DNA of 52,915 nucleotides, taken from contig NZ_WUUU01000005.1 of the NCBI RefSeq assembly GCF_009831555.1, forward strand, positions 1 to 52,915, written 5' to 3'. This document shows, piece after piece, positions 42,102 through 49,978 of this stretch (its first letter is position 1; each line of letters begins with the position of its first letter). A program made the translations under genes and the position numbers. This stretch comes from Halobacterium bonnevillei (lineage in GTDB: Archaea > Halobacteriota > Halobacteria > Halobacteriales > Halobacteriaceae). The notes beneath the pieces are model-generated. The model did not search any database, had not been told where the DNA came from, and saw only the letters and a program-made list of their open reading frames with translations.

Positions 42102-43409
42102 TCAGGCGGCGACGAACGCCGTCGCGATACCGCCTGCGGTGAGGAGGACGACGCTGTAGCCGGCCACGCGGTACGCGAACGGGCGGTTCGAACTCGTCGC
42201 GGTGAGCGCCACCTTCACGCCGATGGAACTGGCCGTCGCGAGGAGGACGGCGATGGTCGCGGACGTCGACGAGATGGCGCCCGTGCGGTAGAGCACGATA
42301 GCGGACGTCGTCGCGCCGGCGCTGGACACCAGCCCCGAGAGCACGGCGGTGACGTAGAGGCCCGCCGACCCCCACTGGGTCTGTGCGAGGCCGCCCGCGA
42401 CCACGACGACGAGGAACATCGCACCGAACCCGAGCGCGTTCCGCATGGAGAACGGACTCTCCAGTTCCATCTCGACGCGGGTCCGCCAGTCCGCGGTCAC
42501 CGCGGCGACCGCGACACACCCCACGACGATGACCGCAAGTGGGATCGTCGCTTCCACGAGCACGCCCGCCGAGAGCGTGAACACGACGACGATGAGAAGG
42601 TTCCGGAGCGCCATCGCGGCGTTCGCCAGCAGGACGCCCGCGACGGCATACGACGACGCTTCCGCGTGCTGGCTGACGTGGTCGAGCATCGTCCCGACGA
42701 CGGCCGTCGAGGACGCCAGCCCCCCGAAGAAGCCTGTGACGGCGATGCCGCGGCCGCCGTACGTCTTCACGATGACGTAGTTCAGGATGCCGATGCCGGC
42801 GACGAACACGACCATCAGCCACACCACGCGCGGTTCGACCTCGACGGCGTACTCGCCGCTCCCGAACCCGACGTTCCCCGCGGGCAGCAGCGGGTAGACG
42901 ACGAACGCGAGAATCGCGAACTCGAACGTCGACCTGAGTTCCTCGCGGGAGAGCCCCCACGCGAACCCGTGCAGTTCGCGCTTGAACACGAGCAGGAGGC
43001 TGCTCGTGACGGCGACGACCGTCGCGGGCAGCACCGCGCCGACCGCCACGAGCACGCCGACGCCGTACGCAACGAGCATGCTCACTGCGGTCGTCAGGTG
43101 GAGGCCTTCGTCTTCGTTCCGCATCCCCGAGACCATCAGGACGCCGGCGACGACGATGACGAACGCCGCGCCGACGCCTGAGAGGTACGGCGGGCAGACG
43201 ACGTCGGCGGCGCCTTCGCATCGCGCCGTGTCGACGAGCGTGAAAATCGTCCCGAGGACGCTGACCAGCGCGAACGTCCGGATTCCCGCCGCCTTCTGGG
43301 ACCACTCGCGCTCCAGCCCCAGGAACAGGCCGAGCGCGACGGAGAGCGCGATGCGGACGACGTCGCTATCCACGGGCGCGTCCGCCAGCAGTTCCAGTGT
43401 ACCGGGCAC
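42102..43409 (-). CDS. MgtC/DUF4010 family membrane protein
   Basis: About 435 residues from a GTG at 43409 (MPGTLELLADAPVDSDVVRI). The N-terminal third is MgtC/SapB-like: ALSVALGLFLGLEREWSQKA, AGIRTFALVSVLGTIFTLVD. The rest is DUF4010: GYGxGGxG-like YGGRGIAVTGFFGGLASSTA, VVGTMLDHVSQ, NAAMALRNLLIVVVF, ALGFGAMFLVVVVAGGLAQ, GLVSSAGATTSAIVL. About 12 hydrophobic helices. The function is unknown, possibly transport or Mg2+ related by analogy to MgtC. The GTG was chosen because earlier sequence is Arg-rich and non-coding; a TATA-like patch is not obvious. Confidence 0.85.
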   Translation of the reverse strand: MPGTLELLADAPVDSDVVRIALSVALGLFLGLEREWSQKAAGIRTFALVSVLGTIFTLVDTARCEGAADVVCPPYLSGVGAAFVIVVAGVLMVSGMRNEDEGLHLTTAVSMLVAYGVGVLVAVGAVLPATVVAVTSSLLLVFKRELHGFAWGLSREELRSTFEFAILAFVVYPLLPAGNVGFGSGEYAVEVEPRVVWLMVVFVAGIGILNYVIVKTYGGRGIAVTGFFGGLASSTAVVGTMLDHVSQHAEASSYAVAGVLLANAAMALRNLLIVVVFTLSAGVLVEATIPLAVIVVGCVAVAAVTADWRTRVEMELESPFSMRNALGFGAMFLVVVVAGGLAQTQWGSAGLYVTAVLSGLVSSAGATTSAIVLYRTGAISSTSATIAVLLATASSIGVKVALTATSSNRPFAYRVAGYSVVLLTAGGIATAFVAA

Positions 43410-43526
43410 CCCTCTGGATTCTCCACCCCCGTGTAAAAACGTGGGGGCTTCTGTGCGCCAGGGTACCGTGTGGCGTCGGCTCCCCGTCCCTCGCTGTTCG
43501 CTTGCCCGTGGACGACACCAGGGAAC

Positions 43527-43534
43527 CTTTTTAG
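43527..43534 (+). promoter_or_regulatory. TATA box of the AI-2E transporter gene
   Basis: CTTTTTAG is centred about 29 nt before the ATG at 43560 and gives a leaderless start. Confidence 0.55.
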
Positions 43535-43559
43535 TCGATTGCTGTCGCCCATTCACGTA

Positions 43560-44744
43560 ATGGACGCTCCCGAGTTCGACCGCGCCCGCGCCGTCTGGTG
43601 GACGCTGGCAGTAGTACTCGCCGGCGTGTTCGCGTTCACCGTGTACTCGTTCATCGGGACGTTCGTCCTCGGCGTCTTCATCTACTACGCCACGCGCCCC
43701 GTCTACCGGCGCCTGCAGCGGTGGGTTCGGCCGCCGACGGTCGCGGCCATCGTCGCGCTCGTGACGCTCGCGCTCCCCGCGATGCTCCTGGCCGCGTACA
43801 CGACAGCCGTCGGTCTCCAGGAGCTCGATCAACTCCTCACCACACAGGACGTGGACCTCGGTGCGCTGGGCGCGCTCCTGGAACCGTACCTGGACGTCTC
43901 CAGCGTCGTCCAGGACCCGGAGGCGTTCCTGAACCAGCCATCCGTGCAGGACGCCCTCCAGAAGACGGCGGACAACGCCCTCGACTACATCGGGTTCCTG
44001 ACGTCGTTCATCGTCCACATCTTCGCGGTGATCATCATCGCGTTCTATCTGCTGCGCGACGACCACCAGCTCGCGGCGTGGTTCCGCAGGCGGTTCACCG
44101 ACGGCGCCGGTGTCAGTACCGCGTATGGGCGAGCGGTCGACAACGACTTCTCGAACATCTTCTTCGGGAACATCCTGTTCGCGTTCGCCACGGGCATCAT
44201 CGCAGCGGTCTCCTACTGGACGCTCAACGCGTTCTCGCCGGCGTCCATCGCCATCCCGTACCCGGTGTTGCTCGGGCTTGTCACCGGCGTCGCGAGCCTG
44301 ATTCCGATCATCGGCATCAAACTCGTCTGGGTGCCGTTGGCGGGGTGGCTCGGGGTCGTCGCCGTCCAGCAGGACGCCGGCTACGGCTTCGTGGCGGTGT
44401 TCGTCGCCGTCGCTGCAGTCATCGTGGACTTCGTTCCCGACCTCCTGTTGCGGCCGTACGTCTCCGGGCGCAACCTCCACCTCGGACTCGTCATCCTCGC
44501 GTACGTCTTCGGGCCGCTGCTGTGGGGATGGTACGGCCTCTTCCTCGGACCGATGGTGCTCGTGCTCGTCGTGCACTTCGTCCGCCTGGTGCTCCCCGAA
44601 CTACTCGCGGGCGAGCAGATCGAACCGGAGCCACTGGGGCGAGACGTCTGGACGGACGGGCGACACGGGACTGTGCAGACGAGAGTTTCGGACTTCCGGA
44701 CTGACGGCGCGAGCGAAGACGCCGACACCACCAACACGAACTAA
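43560..44744 (+). CDS. AI-2E family transporter
   Basis: A 394-residue protein starting MDAPEFDRARAVWWTLAVVL. About eight helices with the family signature YYATRPVYRRLQRWVRPPTV early, a long extracytoplasmic-type loop (residues 80-150), then FAVIIIAFYLLRDDHQLAAW, GIIAAVSYWTLNAFSPASIA, IPYPVLLGLVTGVASLIPII and GPLLWGWYGLFLGPMVLVLV. The superfamily (TqsA, PerM and related) has been linked to AI-2 or Na+/H+ transport, so the substrate is open. The last 50 residues are a charged cytosolic tail. Converges with the zinc-ribbon gene. Confidence 0.88.
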   Translation: MDAPEFDRARAVWWTLAVVLAGVFAFTVYSFIGTFVLGVFIYYATRPVYRRLQRWVRPPTVAAIVALVTLALPAMLLAAYTTAVGLQELDQLLTTQDVDLGALGALLEPYLDVSSVVQDPEAFLNQPSVQDALQKTADNALDYIGFLTSFIVHIFAVIIIAFYLLRDDHQLAAWFRRRFTDGAGVSTAYGRAVDNDFSNIFFGNILFAFATGIIAAVSYWTLNAFSPASIAIPYPVLLGLVTGVASLIPIIGIKLVWVPLAGWLGVVAVQQDAGYGFVAVFVAVAAVIVDFVPDLLLRPYVSGRNLHLGLVILAYVFGPLLWGWYGLFLGPMVLVLVVHFVRLVLPELLAGEQIEPEPLGRDVWTDGRHGTVQTRVSDFRTDGASEDADTTNTN

Positions 44745-44758
44745 GAGACCGTCGCCAG

Positions 44759-45007
44759 CTAGCGTCGCCGGAGCCGTGTACCGTCGCGGGGGCAGTACTC
44801 GAAATCGGGTGTTCTGGTCCGGAATCCACACTCCGGACACTCGTGGACGGTCGGTTCGGAGTCAGACGAGCGCTCACGGAACAGCAGGGGGACGAACGGG
44901 ACGGCGAGGAAGAACAGTCCGACGCCGAACACCTTCCACACGACCACGCTGACGAGGAGGCTGGCGAGTACGCCGGCGGCGGCGGTGGCGACTCGCGATG
45001 AGACCAC
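44759..45007 (-). CDS. Membrane-anchored zinc-ribbon protein
   Basis: About 82 residues from a GTG at 45007 (MVSSRVATAAAGVLASLLVS). Two hydrophobic stretches (GVLASLLVSVVVWKVFGVGL and FFLAVPFVPLLF) anchor a C-terminal zinc ribbon: CPECGFRTRTPDFEYCPRDG. The start lies 2 nt after the PadR stop, so the two are translationally coupled. The zinc ribbon should be cytosolic. No family role is known; small anchored zinc ribbons are common next to haloarchaeal regulators. Confidence 0.7.
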   Translation of the reverse strand: MVSSRVATAAAGVLASLLVSVVVWKVFGVGLFFLAVPFVPLLFRERSSDSEPTVHECPECGFRTRTPDFEYCPRDGTRLRRR

Positions 45008-45009
45008 GG

Positions 45010-45288
45010 TCAGTCGAGGTCGACGTACTGTCGTTCCCACTCGCGGCGGGCCGCGATTTCGCGGCGGCCGCGGCGCGTGAGCGTGTAGTAGTTGGTTCGC
45101 TGGTCGAGCTGGCCCTTGTCCACGAGGCCCTTGTCCACGAGCGTGTCGAGGTTGGGGTACAGTCGTCCGTGATGGATTTCCGACTCGTAGTACTCTTCGA
45201 GTTCTTCCTTGATCGCGAGGCCGTGTGGCTCGTCTAATCCGGCGACGACGTAGAGGAGGTCGCGTTGAAAGCCTGTCAGGTCGTACAT
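45010..45288 (-). CDS. PadR family transcription regulator
   Basis: A 92-residue protein starting MYDLTGFQRDLLYVVAGLDE, the PadR opening. It continues PHGLAIKEELEEYYESEIHH, GRLYPNLDTLVDKGLVDKGQ, LDQRTNYYTLTRRGRREIAA, giving the winged helix (with HGRLYPNLDTLVDKGLV as recognition part). There is no large C-terminal effector domain, as usual for small haloarchaeal PadR proteins. It is first in a two-gene operon with the zinc-ribbon protein. Inverted arms GTCGTA/TACGAC (45280-45309) overlap its start, suggesting autoregulation. The ATG at 45288 is chosen over one 39 nt upstream. Confidence 0.85.
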   Translation of the reverse strand: MYDLTGFQRDLLYVVAGLDEPHGLAIKEELEEYYESEIHHGRLYPNLDTLVDKGLVDKGQLDQRTNYYTLTRRGRREIAARREWERQYVDLD

Positions 45289-45309
45289 ATGTCCTGCACT
45301 CGTTACGAC
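45280..45309. promoter_or_regulatory. Inverted repeat over the padR start
   Basis: GTCGTA (45280-45285) and TACGAC (45304-45309) are perfect 6-bp inverted arms 18 nt apart, covering the start codon. An 8-bp palindrome ACATATGT lies just inside. Possible operator for PadR. Confidence 0.35.
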
Positions 45310-45453
45310 TTCTGTCTCTGAAAGCATAAGTATGGGGGATTGAGGTGCCGCTGCGGGATTGCCTGCCCTCGTTTACGAAGGTGACATGTCCGGTCGTCGG
45401 ACTGAAATTGAAACGGACAGCGGCGTTACGCCATTGCCTCACGACTACCTCGC

Positions 45454-45723
45454 ATGCGCGAAGAGATCCGCTTCGAACACGAGCAGCGTCGCTCCCGGTC
45501 GGAGGCAGCGGACTACCCCCGCGCAATCGCGGACAAACTCGACGCCGGCGACGACGTCACGCTGTCGGCCGCCGACAAGTCAGTCACGCTCGGTCCCCCG
45601 GAGACCGTGGACTTCGAGGTGATAGCCGGGCGTGAGACGTCCAGCGGCGCTGACGAACTCAGCATCGAAGTCGAACTCGAGTGGGGCGAAGACGACGTGG
45701 ACGGCGAACTCGACGTCTCCTGA
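45454..45723 (+). CDS. Amphi-Trp domain protein
   Basis: An 89-residue acidic protein starting MREEIRFEHEQRRSRSEAAD. It matches the haloarchaeal amphi-Trp domain (TIGR04354): AADYPRAIADKLDAGDDVTL, SAADKSVTLGPPETVDFEVI and ELSIEVELEWGEDD with the named Trp. Function is unknown. The ATG follows PadR divergently; 165 nt separate the two starts and could hold a shared regulatory region. Complete and normal length. Confidence 0.85.
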   Translation: MREEIRFEHEQRRSRSEAADYPRAIADKLDAGDDVTLSAADKSVTLGPPETVDFEVIAGRETSSGADELSIEVELEWGEDDVDGELDVS

Positions 45724-45795
45724 AGCACCCTGTGAACCCGACGAGTCCCGCGAACAGATACGAACGCCGGTGGAAATCCCCGCTCTAGGGCCGCC

Positions 45796-46045
45796 ATGGG
45801 CGCCCACGACCTCGAGGACACTTCCTCGATGGCAGTGCGTCTGCGCCGCGCGGTTGGAGGGGCCGAACATCGCGGCCGCGTCCGTCATCGTTCCCGTGCT
45901 GGAGTCGGTCGGGAGCGTCCACGCGGCAATGCTCGGACTCGCCGAAGCGTCCGCGGGCGTCGTTCCCAGTCTCCGGATGACGCCGGTGGCGAGGCTGTTC
46001 ATCTGCCGGCTGTTCCAGAACGTCTGGCCGCAACTCCGCTGGTAG
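45796..46045 (+). pseudogene. Small frameshifted ORF, unknown
   Basis: From ATG 45796 the frame reads MGAHDLEDTSSMAVRLRRAV with coding-like composition. After the gggg run at about 45858-45861 it becomes poor, while one frame over PNIAAASVIVPVLESVGSVH, AAMLGLAEASAGVVPSLRMT and RLFICRLFQNVWPQLRW run to a TAG at 46043-46045 with almost all codons ending in G or C. Removing one G would join them (about 82 residues). No family is recognised. The opposite strand is also coding-like in the same codon phase, so the true strand is uncertain. Confidence 0.3.
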
Positions 46046-46049
46046 CGCA

Positions 46050-46249
46050 GTCCGGCCCCCACACTCGCGACCGGGTCGCCAGAGAATCGCAGGCCAAAGC
46101 GGCGCCAGCGGCTGCCACGGAGCGGCAATCCAGCCCGGGACGTATCCGGTGCCACGGGGCTCCTCGACGAACCGGTAAAGCGTGTCCTCTGGAGATGACA
46201 GGTCGCTCGGCTCGCCGCCCGCTGACCGCACCTCGCTCAAAGTGTTCAT
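46050..46249 (-). pseudogene. Truncated gene fragment, unknown
   Basis: Leftward from ATG 46249: MNTLSEVRSAGGEPSDLSSP, EDTLYRFVEEPRGTGYVPGW, IAAPWQPLAPLWPAILW. It looks like a true haloarchaeal N-terminus with GC-ending codons for about 60 codons, then degrades into Arg-rich reading; a second frame (GDPVASVGAGLRYQRSCGQT) is coding-like beyond. No full-length gene can be made without at least one shift. No family is recognised. Confidence 0.3.
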
Positions 46250-46339
46250 TCACAAATACGAGTGGCTACAGCACGTTGGCACGACGCCGACAGCGTCTCG
46301 CACGAACGCAGCGCTGTCGCTTTACTGAGTAGCGCAACG

Positions 46340-46440
46340 GAAAAGGATGCGAGGCCGGAAAATCCGGCCCCGCAGCCGCCCTGAATTGGTCCCCGCTGAC
46401 GCTTCGGCCCTCCAAAGCGAAGCGTCACCTGAATCAAAAC
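46340..46440 (-). ncRNA. Possible small RNA with two strong hairpins
   Basis: Leftward TATA-like TTTATTAT (about 46449-46457) in a GC-rich genome predicts a start near 46430. The following sequence holds a perfect 10-bp stem CGAAGCGTCA/TGACGCTTCG (46418-46427 with 46397-46406, 11-nt loop), then GGCCGGA/TCCGGCC (46353-46369, 3-nt loop) and a CCTTTTCC tract (about 46339-46346), like a terminator. The 60 nt between the hairpins have no clear protein frame. Direct repeats cctgaatt (46380-46387) and cctgaatc (46428-46435) flank the first hairpin, so a mobile-element remnant is the alternative. Confidence 0.35.
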
Positions 46441-46482
46441 GCGGCACGATAATAAATCTATCCCCGGGCGAAAGGCATGCCG

Positions 46483-46629
46483 CTACATGTGTTCTTCTTC
46501 TAACACCCAACCGAGTGCACGCCGGTAGTAGGTGAACATCTGGCGGACGCCCTCGTGGTTCATGTCCTCGGAGTCCAGCTCCTCGACGAGGAACTCGTAC
46601 TGCTCGCGTATCTCCTCCTCGCTGCGCAT
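46483..46629 (-). CDS. 48-residue acidic microprotein
   Basis: Starts at the ATG complement of 46627-46629 and reads MRSEEEIREQYEFLVEELDS, EDMNHEGVRQMFTYYRRALG, WVLEEEHM with a TAG at 46483-46485. The composition is acidic and helical, codons mostly end in G or C, and it looks like a complete small protein. No zinc motif, membrane segment or known family. Upstream is an unannotated, fragment-like stretch and downstream the putative hairpin RNA. It resembles many small haloarchaeal proteins missed by gene finders. Confidence 0.55.
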   Translation of the reverse strand: MRSEEEIREQYEFLVEELDSEDMNHEGVRQMFTYYRRALGWVLEEEHM

Positions 46630-46844
46630 GCCCCAGTGTTGCCACCCCAGCCGTATCAATCACCGCCACGTCCCGCGGCAGAGCCGGGCTTGCTCGTGGA
46701 CCGCACCGACCACGTAGCCGCCCGTCGCCAGACCTGACGCCGCGCCGCCCAGCCAGCTCGCCCCGCTCGCGTCTGCGACTCGACTCCCGGACTCCCTCGC
46801 CGTCAGGCGTAGTTTCAAGCACTGACCGTCGAAACCGTGACCAC
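46630..46844. other. Remnant stretch before the citrate synthase gene
   Basis: No complete gene. Leftward, one frame (VADASGASWLGGAASGLATG, GYVVGAVHEQARLCRGTWR) runs from about 46770 to a TGA near 46665 with GC-ending codons and a hydrophobic GxxxG-rich run, but has no proper start. It looks like the tail of a decayed membrane protein. A TATA-like gtttcaa lies about 30 nt before the citrate synthase ATG. Confidence 0.3.
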
Positions 46845-47978
46845 ATGACTGCCGACCTGCAACGCGGCCTCGAAGGCGTCGCTGTCGCCGAAACGCGGCT
46901 CTCGCGCGTCGACGGCGACGCGGGCGAACTCACGATCGCCGGGTTCCCGCTCGACGAACTCGCGCCCAACGCCACCTTCGAGGAGACGCTGTTCGCGCTC
47001 TACGAGGACCGTCTCCCCGACGCCGACGAGCTCGACGCGTTCCAGACAGAGCTCGCCGAAAAGCGCCACGCGTCCCAGGAAGCCATCGACACTGTCGTCG
47101 CGGCAGCCGACCGCGGGCTGCCACCCATGGACGCCGTCCGAATGGGAACCGCAGCAGCGTCGCTCACCCGGGACGGCGACGAGGACCCCCGGACAGACGC
47201 AGCCCTCGCCGTCGCCCAGCTCCCCACCGTCGCCGCCGCATACGAACGCGCTCGCGACGGCGACGACCCGGTCGAACCAAGGGAGGACCTCAGCCACGCC
47301 GCCAACTACCTCTACATGCTCGACGGCGAGGAACCCAGCGCGGAGCGCGTCCGCGGCCTGGAGACGTACCTCAACTCCGTCGTCGACCACGGGCTGAACG
47401 CGTCGACGTTCACCGCCCGCACCGTCGTCTCCACGGAGTCCGACGTCATCTCCGGCGTCACCGGCGCAGTCGGCGCGCTCAAGGGCCCGCTGCACGGCGG
47501 CGCCCCCGGTCCCGTCCTCGACATGCTCGAGGACGCCGCGACCGCGGACGACCCCGGCGACGTCGTCCGCGAGACGCTCGACGCCGGCGAGCGCGTCATG
47601 GGGTTCGGGCACCGCGTCTACAACGTCCGCGACCCCCGTGCCGCCGTCCTCCAGGACGCCGCCGAGTCGTTCTACGAGGGCCGCGACGAGACGGCGTTCT
47701 TCGACGCCGCCCGAGAGTTCGAGGACGTCGCCGTGGACATCCTCGCCGAACACAAGCCCGACCTCCGTCTGGAGACGAACGTGGAGTTCTACACCGCCGT
47801 CCTCCTGAACGGCGTCGGCGTCCCCCGCGACATGTTCACGCCGACGTTCGCCGTCGCGCGCGCTGGCGGCTGGACCGCCCACTGCCTCGAACAGCTCGAG
47901 GACAACCGCCTCATCCGGCCGCGAGCCAGCTACGTCGGCGCCGAAGACCGCGAGTGGACGCCCGTCGACGAGCGGTAG
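46845..47978 (+). CDS. Citrate synthase family protein (divergent paralog)
   Basis: A 377-residue protein starting MTADLQRGLEGVAVAETRLS. Family motifs: ELTIAGFPLDELAPNATFEE, HAANYLYMLDGEEPSAE, DHGLNASTFTARTVVS, GPLHGGAPGPVLDMLEDA (catalytic His) and MGFGHRVYNVRDPRAAVL (second catalytic His). The end AGGWTAHCLEQLEDNRLIRP, RASYVGAEDREWTPVDER is typical of haloarchaeal enzymes. The third catalytic site, usually NVDFYS with Asp, reads TNVEFYTAVLLNG, that is Glu. It condenses an acyl-CoA with oxaloacetate; citrate or 2-methylcitrate synthase are both possible. It seems more divergent than the main haloarchaeal citrate synthase. Confidence 0.85.
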   Translation: MTADLQRGLEGVAVAETRLSRVDGDAGELTIAGFPLDELAPNATFEETLFALYEDRLPDADELDAFQTELAEKRHASQEAIDTVVAAADRGLPPMDAVRMGTAAASLTRDGDEDPRTDAALAVAQLPTVAAAYERARDGDDPVEPREDLSHAANYLYMLDGEEPSAERVRGLETYLNSVVDHGLNASTFTARTVVSTESDVISGVTGAVGALKGPLHGGAPGPVLDMLEDAATADDPGDVVRETLDAGERVMGFGHRVYNVRDPRAAVLQDAAESFYEGRDETAFFDAAREFEDVAVDILAEHKPDLRLETNVEFYTAVLLNGVGVPRDMFTPTFAVARAGGWTAHCLEQLEDNRLIRPRASYVGAEDREWTPVDER

Positions 47979-48035
47979 CCCCCGCCGGCTGGGCCGCTTG
48001 GGATGCGGTCGACACAGAGAACCGAACGCCCGCTG

Positions 48036-48866
48036 TCAGTGCTGCTGCCCCGGAACGGTCGCTGCGAACGACCGGACGACGTCGACGAAGAATTCGGGGT
48101 TGTCGAGATTTGCGGCGTGGCCCGCGTCGGGCACCTCCCGGCGGAGGACGTCCGGAATCTCGTCCTCGAACGTGTCCGCGTGCGCCCGCAGCACCGAGGG
48201 CTCGCGCTCGCCGTACAGCACCAGCACTGGTGCCGTAATCCTCGTGAGGTCGACGCTCGTTTCGTGGAACGACGCGACCGCACGCGCGACTTTCGTGAAC
48301 TCCGCAGTCGTCACCCGTGGACCGTCGCCGCGGACCGCCCGTACCGCGCCGTAGTCACCGCTGACGCCCGAACCGTGGAGACGCACCTGCAGCCAGACGA
48401 GCGCGCGCTCGACGCGCTCGTACCCGAGGACGCGAACCGGGTAGACCGCCATCCGGAGTAACAGCGACCGCTGCAGCCACTCGCTGCGGCTGTGTAACGT
48501 CGGCCCGAAGGTGTCCGCGAGCACGACGCCCGCGACGGCCTCCGGGTGGGACGCGGCGTACACCTGCGCGATACACCCGCCCAGCGAGTGCCCGCAGAGC
48601 ACGAACGCCTCGAGGTCCAGCGCCTCGACGAGCGCACGTAGGTCGTCCGCGAACAGTTCGATGGAGTACGTGTCCACCGCCGATCCCCCGGTCCGGCCGT
48701 GCCCGCGCGCGTCGTACGTGATGACGTCGTAGTCCGCGGCCAACTGGGTAACCTGTGGCGCCCACTGGGAGTGGTCCAGCAAGGCTCCGTGAACGAACAC
48801 GAGCGCCTGACCGGACCCGTGGCGCTCGTAGTACGTCTCCACGCCGTTGGTCTCCGCGGTGGGCAT
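48036..48866 (-). CDS. Alpha/beta fold hydrolase
   Basis: A 276-residue protein starting MPTAETNGVETYYERHGSGQ. Typical hydrolase parts: ALVFVHGALLDHSQWAPQVT (oxyanion HG), YDVITYDARGHGRTGGSAVD, FVLCGHSLGGCIAQVYAASH (nucleophile Ser) and REVPDAGHAANLDNPEFFVD (catalytic His). The acid is likely in the APVLVLYGEREPSV strand region. It resembles haloperoxidase/3-oxoadipate enol-lactonase-like esterases; the substrate is unknown. The ATG at 48866 removes 15 residues not found in the family. Converges with citrate synthase. Confidence 0.87.
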   Translation of the reverse strand: MPTAETNGVETYYERHGSGQALVFVHGALLDHSQWAPQVTQLAADYDVITYDARGHGRTGGSAVDTYSIELFADDLRALVEALDLEAFVLCGHSLGGCIAQVYAASHPEAVAGVVLADTFGPTLHSRSEWLQRSLLLRMAVYPVRVLGYERVERALVWLQVRLHGSGVSGDYGAVRAVRGDGPRVTTAEFTKVARAVASFHETSVDLTRITAPVLVLYGEREPSVLRAHADTFEDEIPDVLRREVPDAGHAANLDNPEFFVDVVRSFAATVPGQQH

Positions 48867-48976
48867 ACCGAGGTCTACGCGGTGCGGGACGAAGTACCCG
48901 ATGCAGAACAACTCGAAACCGACCGCCGGAGCAGCACCACGCCGCCCCCGCCGCGCGGCGCATCGACCGGGCGGCG

Positions 48977-49888
48977 TTACTTCCGGTCGAGGCGCGAGAG
49001 GCCGTGCCAGATTGCGTTGACGACCTGTTCCTCGCCGTCCCCGTCCGCCTGCGCCCAGCCGCGGGCGAGCGCGTCTTCGAGCGCGTCCAGGTCGTGGTTC
49101 TCGAAGTTGTTCATGCCGCGGAACGCCTCGAGGGCGTCCCGGGCGTCCTCGTCGAAGTCGCCGCTGGGCGTGCCATCGTAGAAGCCGAGGTCCGCGAGCG
49201 TCCCCAGGACGGCTTCGGCGGTCTCGCCCTCGAGTTCGGCGTACTCGTCTGGGTCCTCGCGCTCCAGGAGCGTGATGTCGTAGATGCGGAACACGCGCTC
49301 AAGTTCGTCGATCGGGGCGTCGTGGTCGTCGACCCGCACGTCGATCCATCGGTCGTTCCCGCCGTCGTAGCCACCCTCGGGTTTTGCGACGTAGAGCGCG
49401 GCGGACTGCTCGCCGCGCTGGTCGCCGCCCGCCTCGTTGCCGGCGTGGAGCGCGGCGATGAGTTTCTCCGGCAGCCCACCCTGCGTCTCCTCGAAGGTGT
49501 CGGCCATCGCGTCGATGGTCTCGCGGTTCTCCAGGATGTTCCCCTGGACGGTGTAGGTGTCGCCCTGCCGGTCGCTGGCGTGGTCGAAGCACTCCTCGCC
49601 CGTGAACGCCGCGACGGAGCCGTCCTGTCCGACGACTCCGACCTGTCGCTGGGGCGCATCGTCGTCCTCGCTGGTGAGTCGCTCGACGACCTCGTCTGCG
49701 TCGTAGCCGTCGCGGAGCAAGTCGAGTCCGTCGGGGCCGTACGCGACGTTCGCGAAGCTCTGCGTGGCGACGGCACCCGCGTCGGCGCTCGCGAACGGCA
49801 CCACGGCCCCGACGCCGACGAACTTCGACTGCACGGCGACGCCGACGGCGTCGGTGTCCGGGTCGCGCGCGACGATGGAGAACGTCAT
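48977..49888 (-). CDS. DUF1028 domain protein (Ntn-hydrolase-like)
   Basis: A 303-residue protein starting MTFSIVARDPDTDAVGVAVQ, the DUF1028 opening. Further motifs: SKFVGVGAVVPFASADAGAV, ATQSFANVAYGPDGLDLLRD, GYDADEVVERLTSEDDDAPQ, RQVGVVGQDGSVAAFTGEEC, and GDTYTVQGNILENRETIDAM. DUF1028 has an Ntn-hydrolase-like fold and an unknown substrate. The C-terminal 80 residues (EDPDEYAELEGETAEAVLGT, LADLGFYDGTPSGDFDEDAR, DALEAFRGMNNFE) look like a peptidoglycan-binding-like helical repeat often fused to DUF1028. Complete and intact. Confidence 0.9.
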   Translation of the reverse strand: MTFSIVARDPDTDAVGVAVQSKFVGVGAVVPFASADAGAVATQSFANVAYGPDGLDLLRDGYDADEVVERLTSEDDDAPQRQVGVVGQDGSVAAFTGEECFDHASDRQGDTYTVQGNILENRETIDAMADTFEETQGGLPEKLIAALHAGNEAGGDQRGEQSAALYVAKPEGGYDGGNDRWIDVRVDDHDAPIDELERVFRIYDITLLEREDPDEYAELEGETAEAVLGTLADLGFYDGTPSGDFDEDARDALEAFRGMNNFENHDLDALEDALARGWAQADGDGEEQVVNAIWHGLSRLDRK

Positions 49889-49978
49889 ACGCGGAGCCGT
49901 GACGACGCGCGGACTAAAGCCTACGCCTCGCCCACGGCCGTTGCCGTCTTCGCTCGCGTCACCCCGGGCTGCTGTCGG

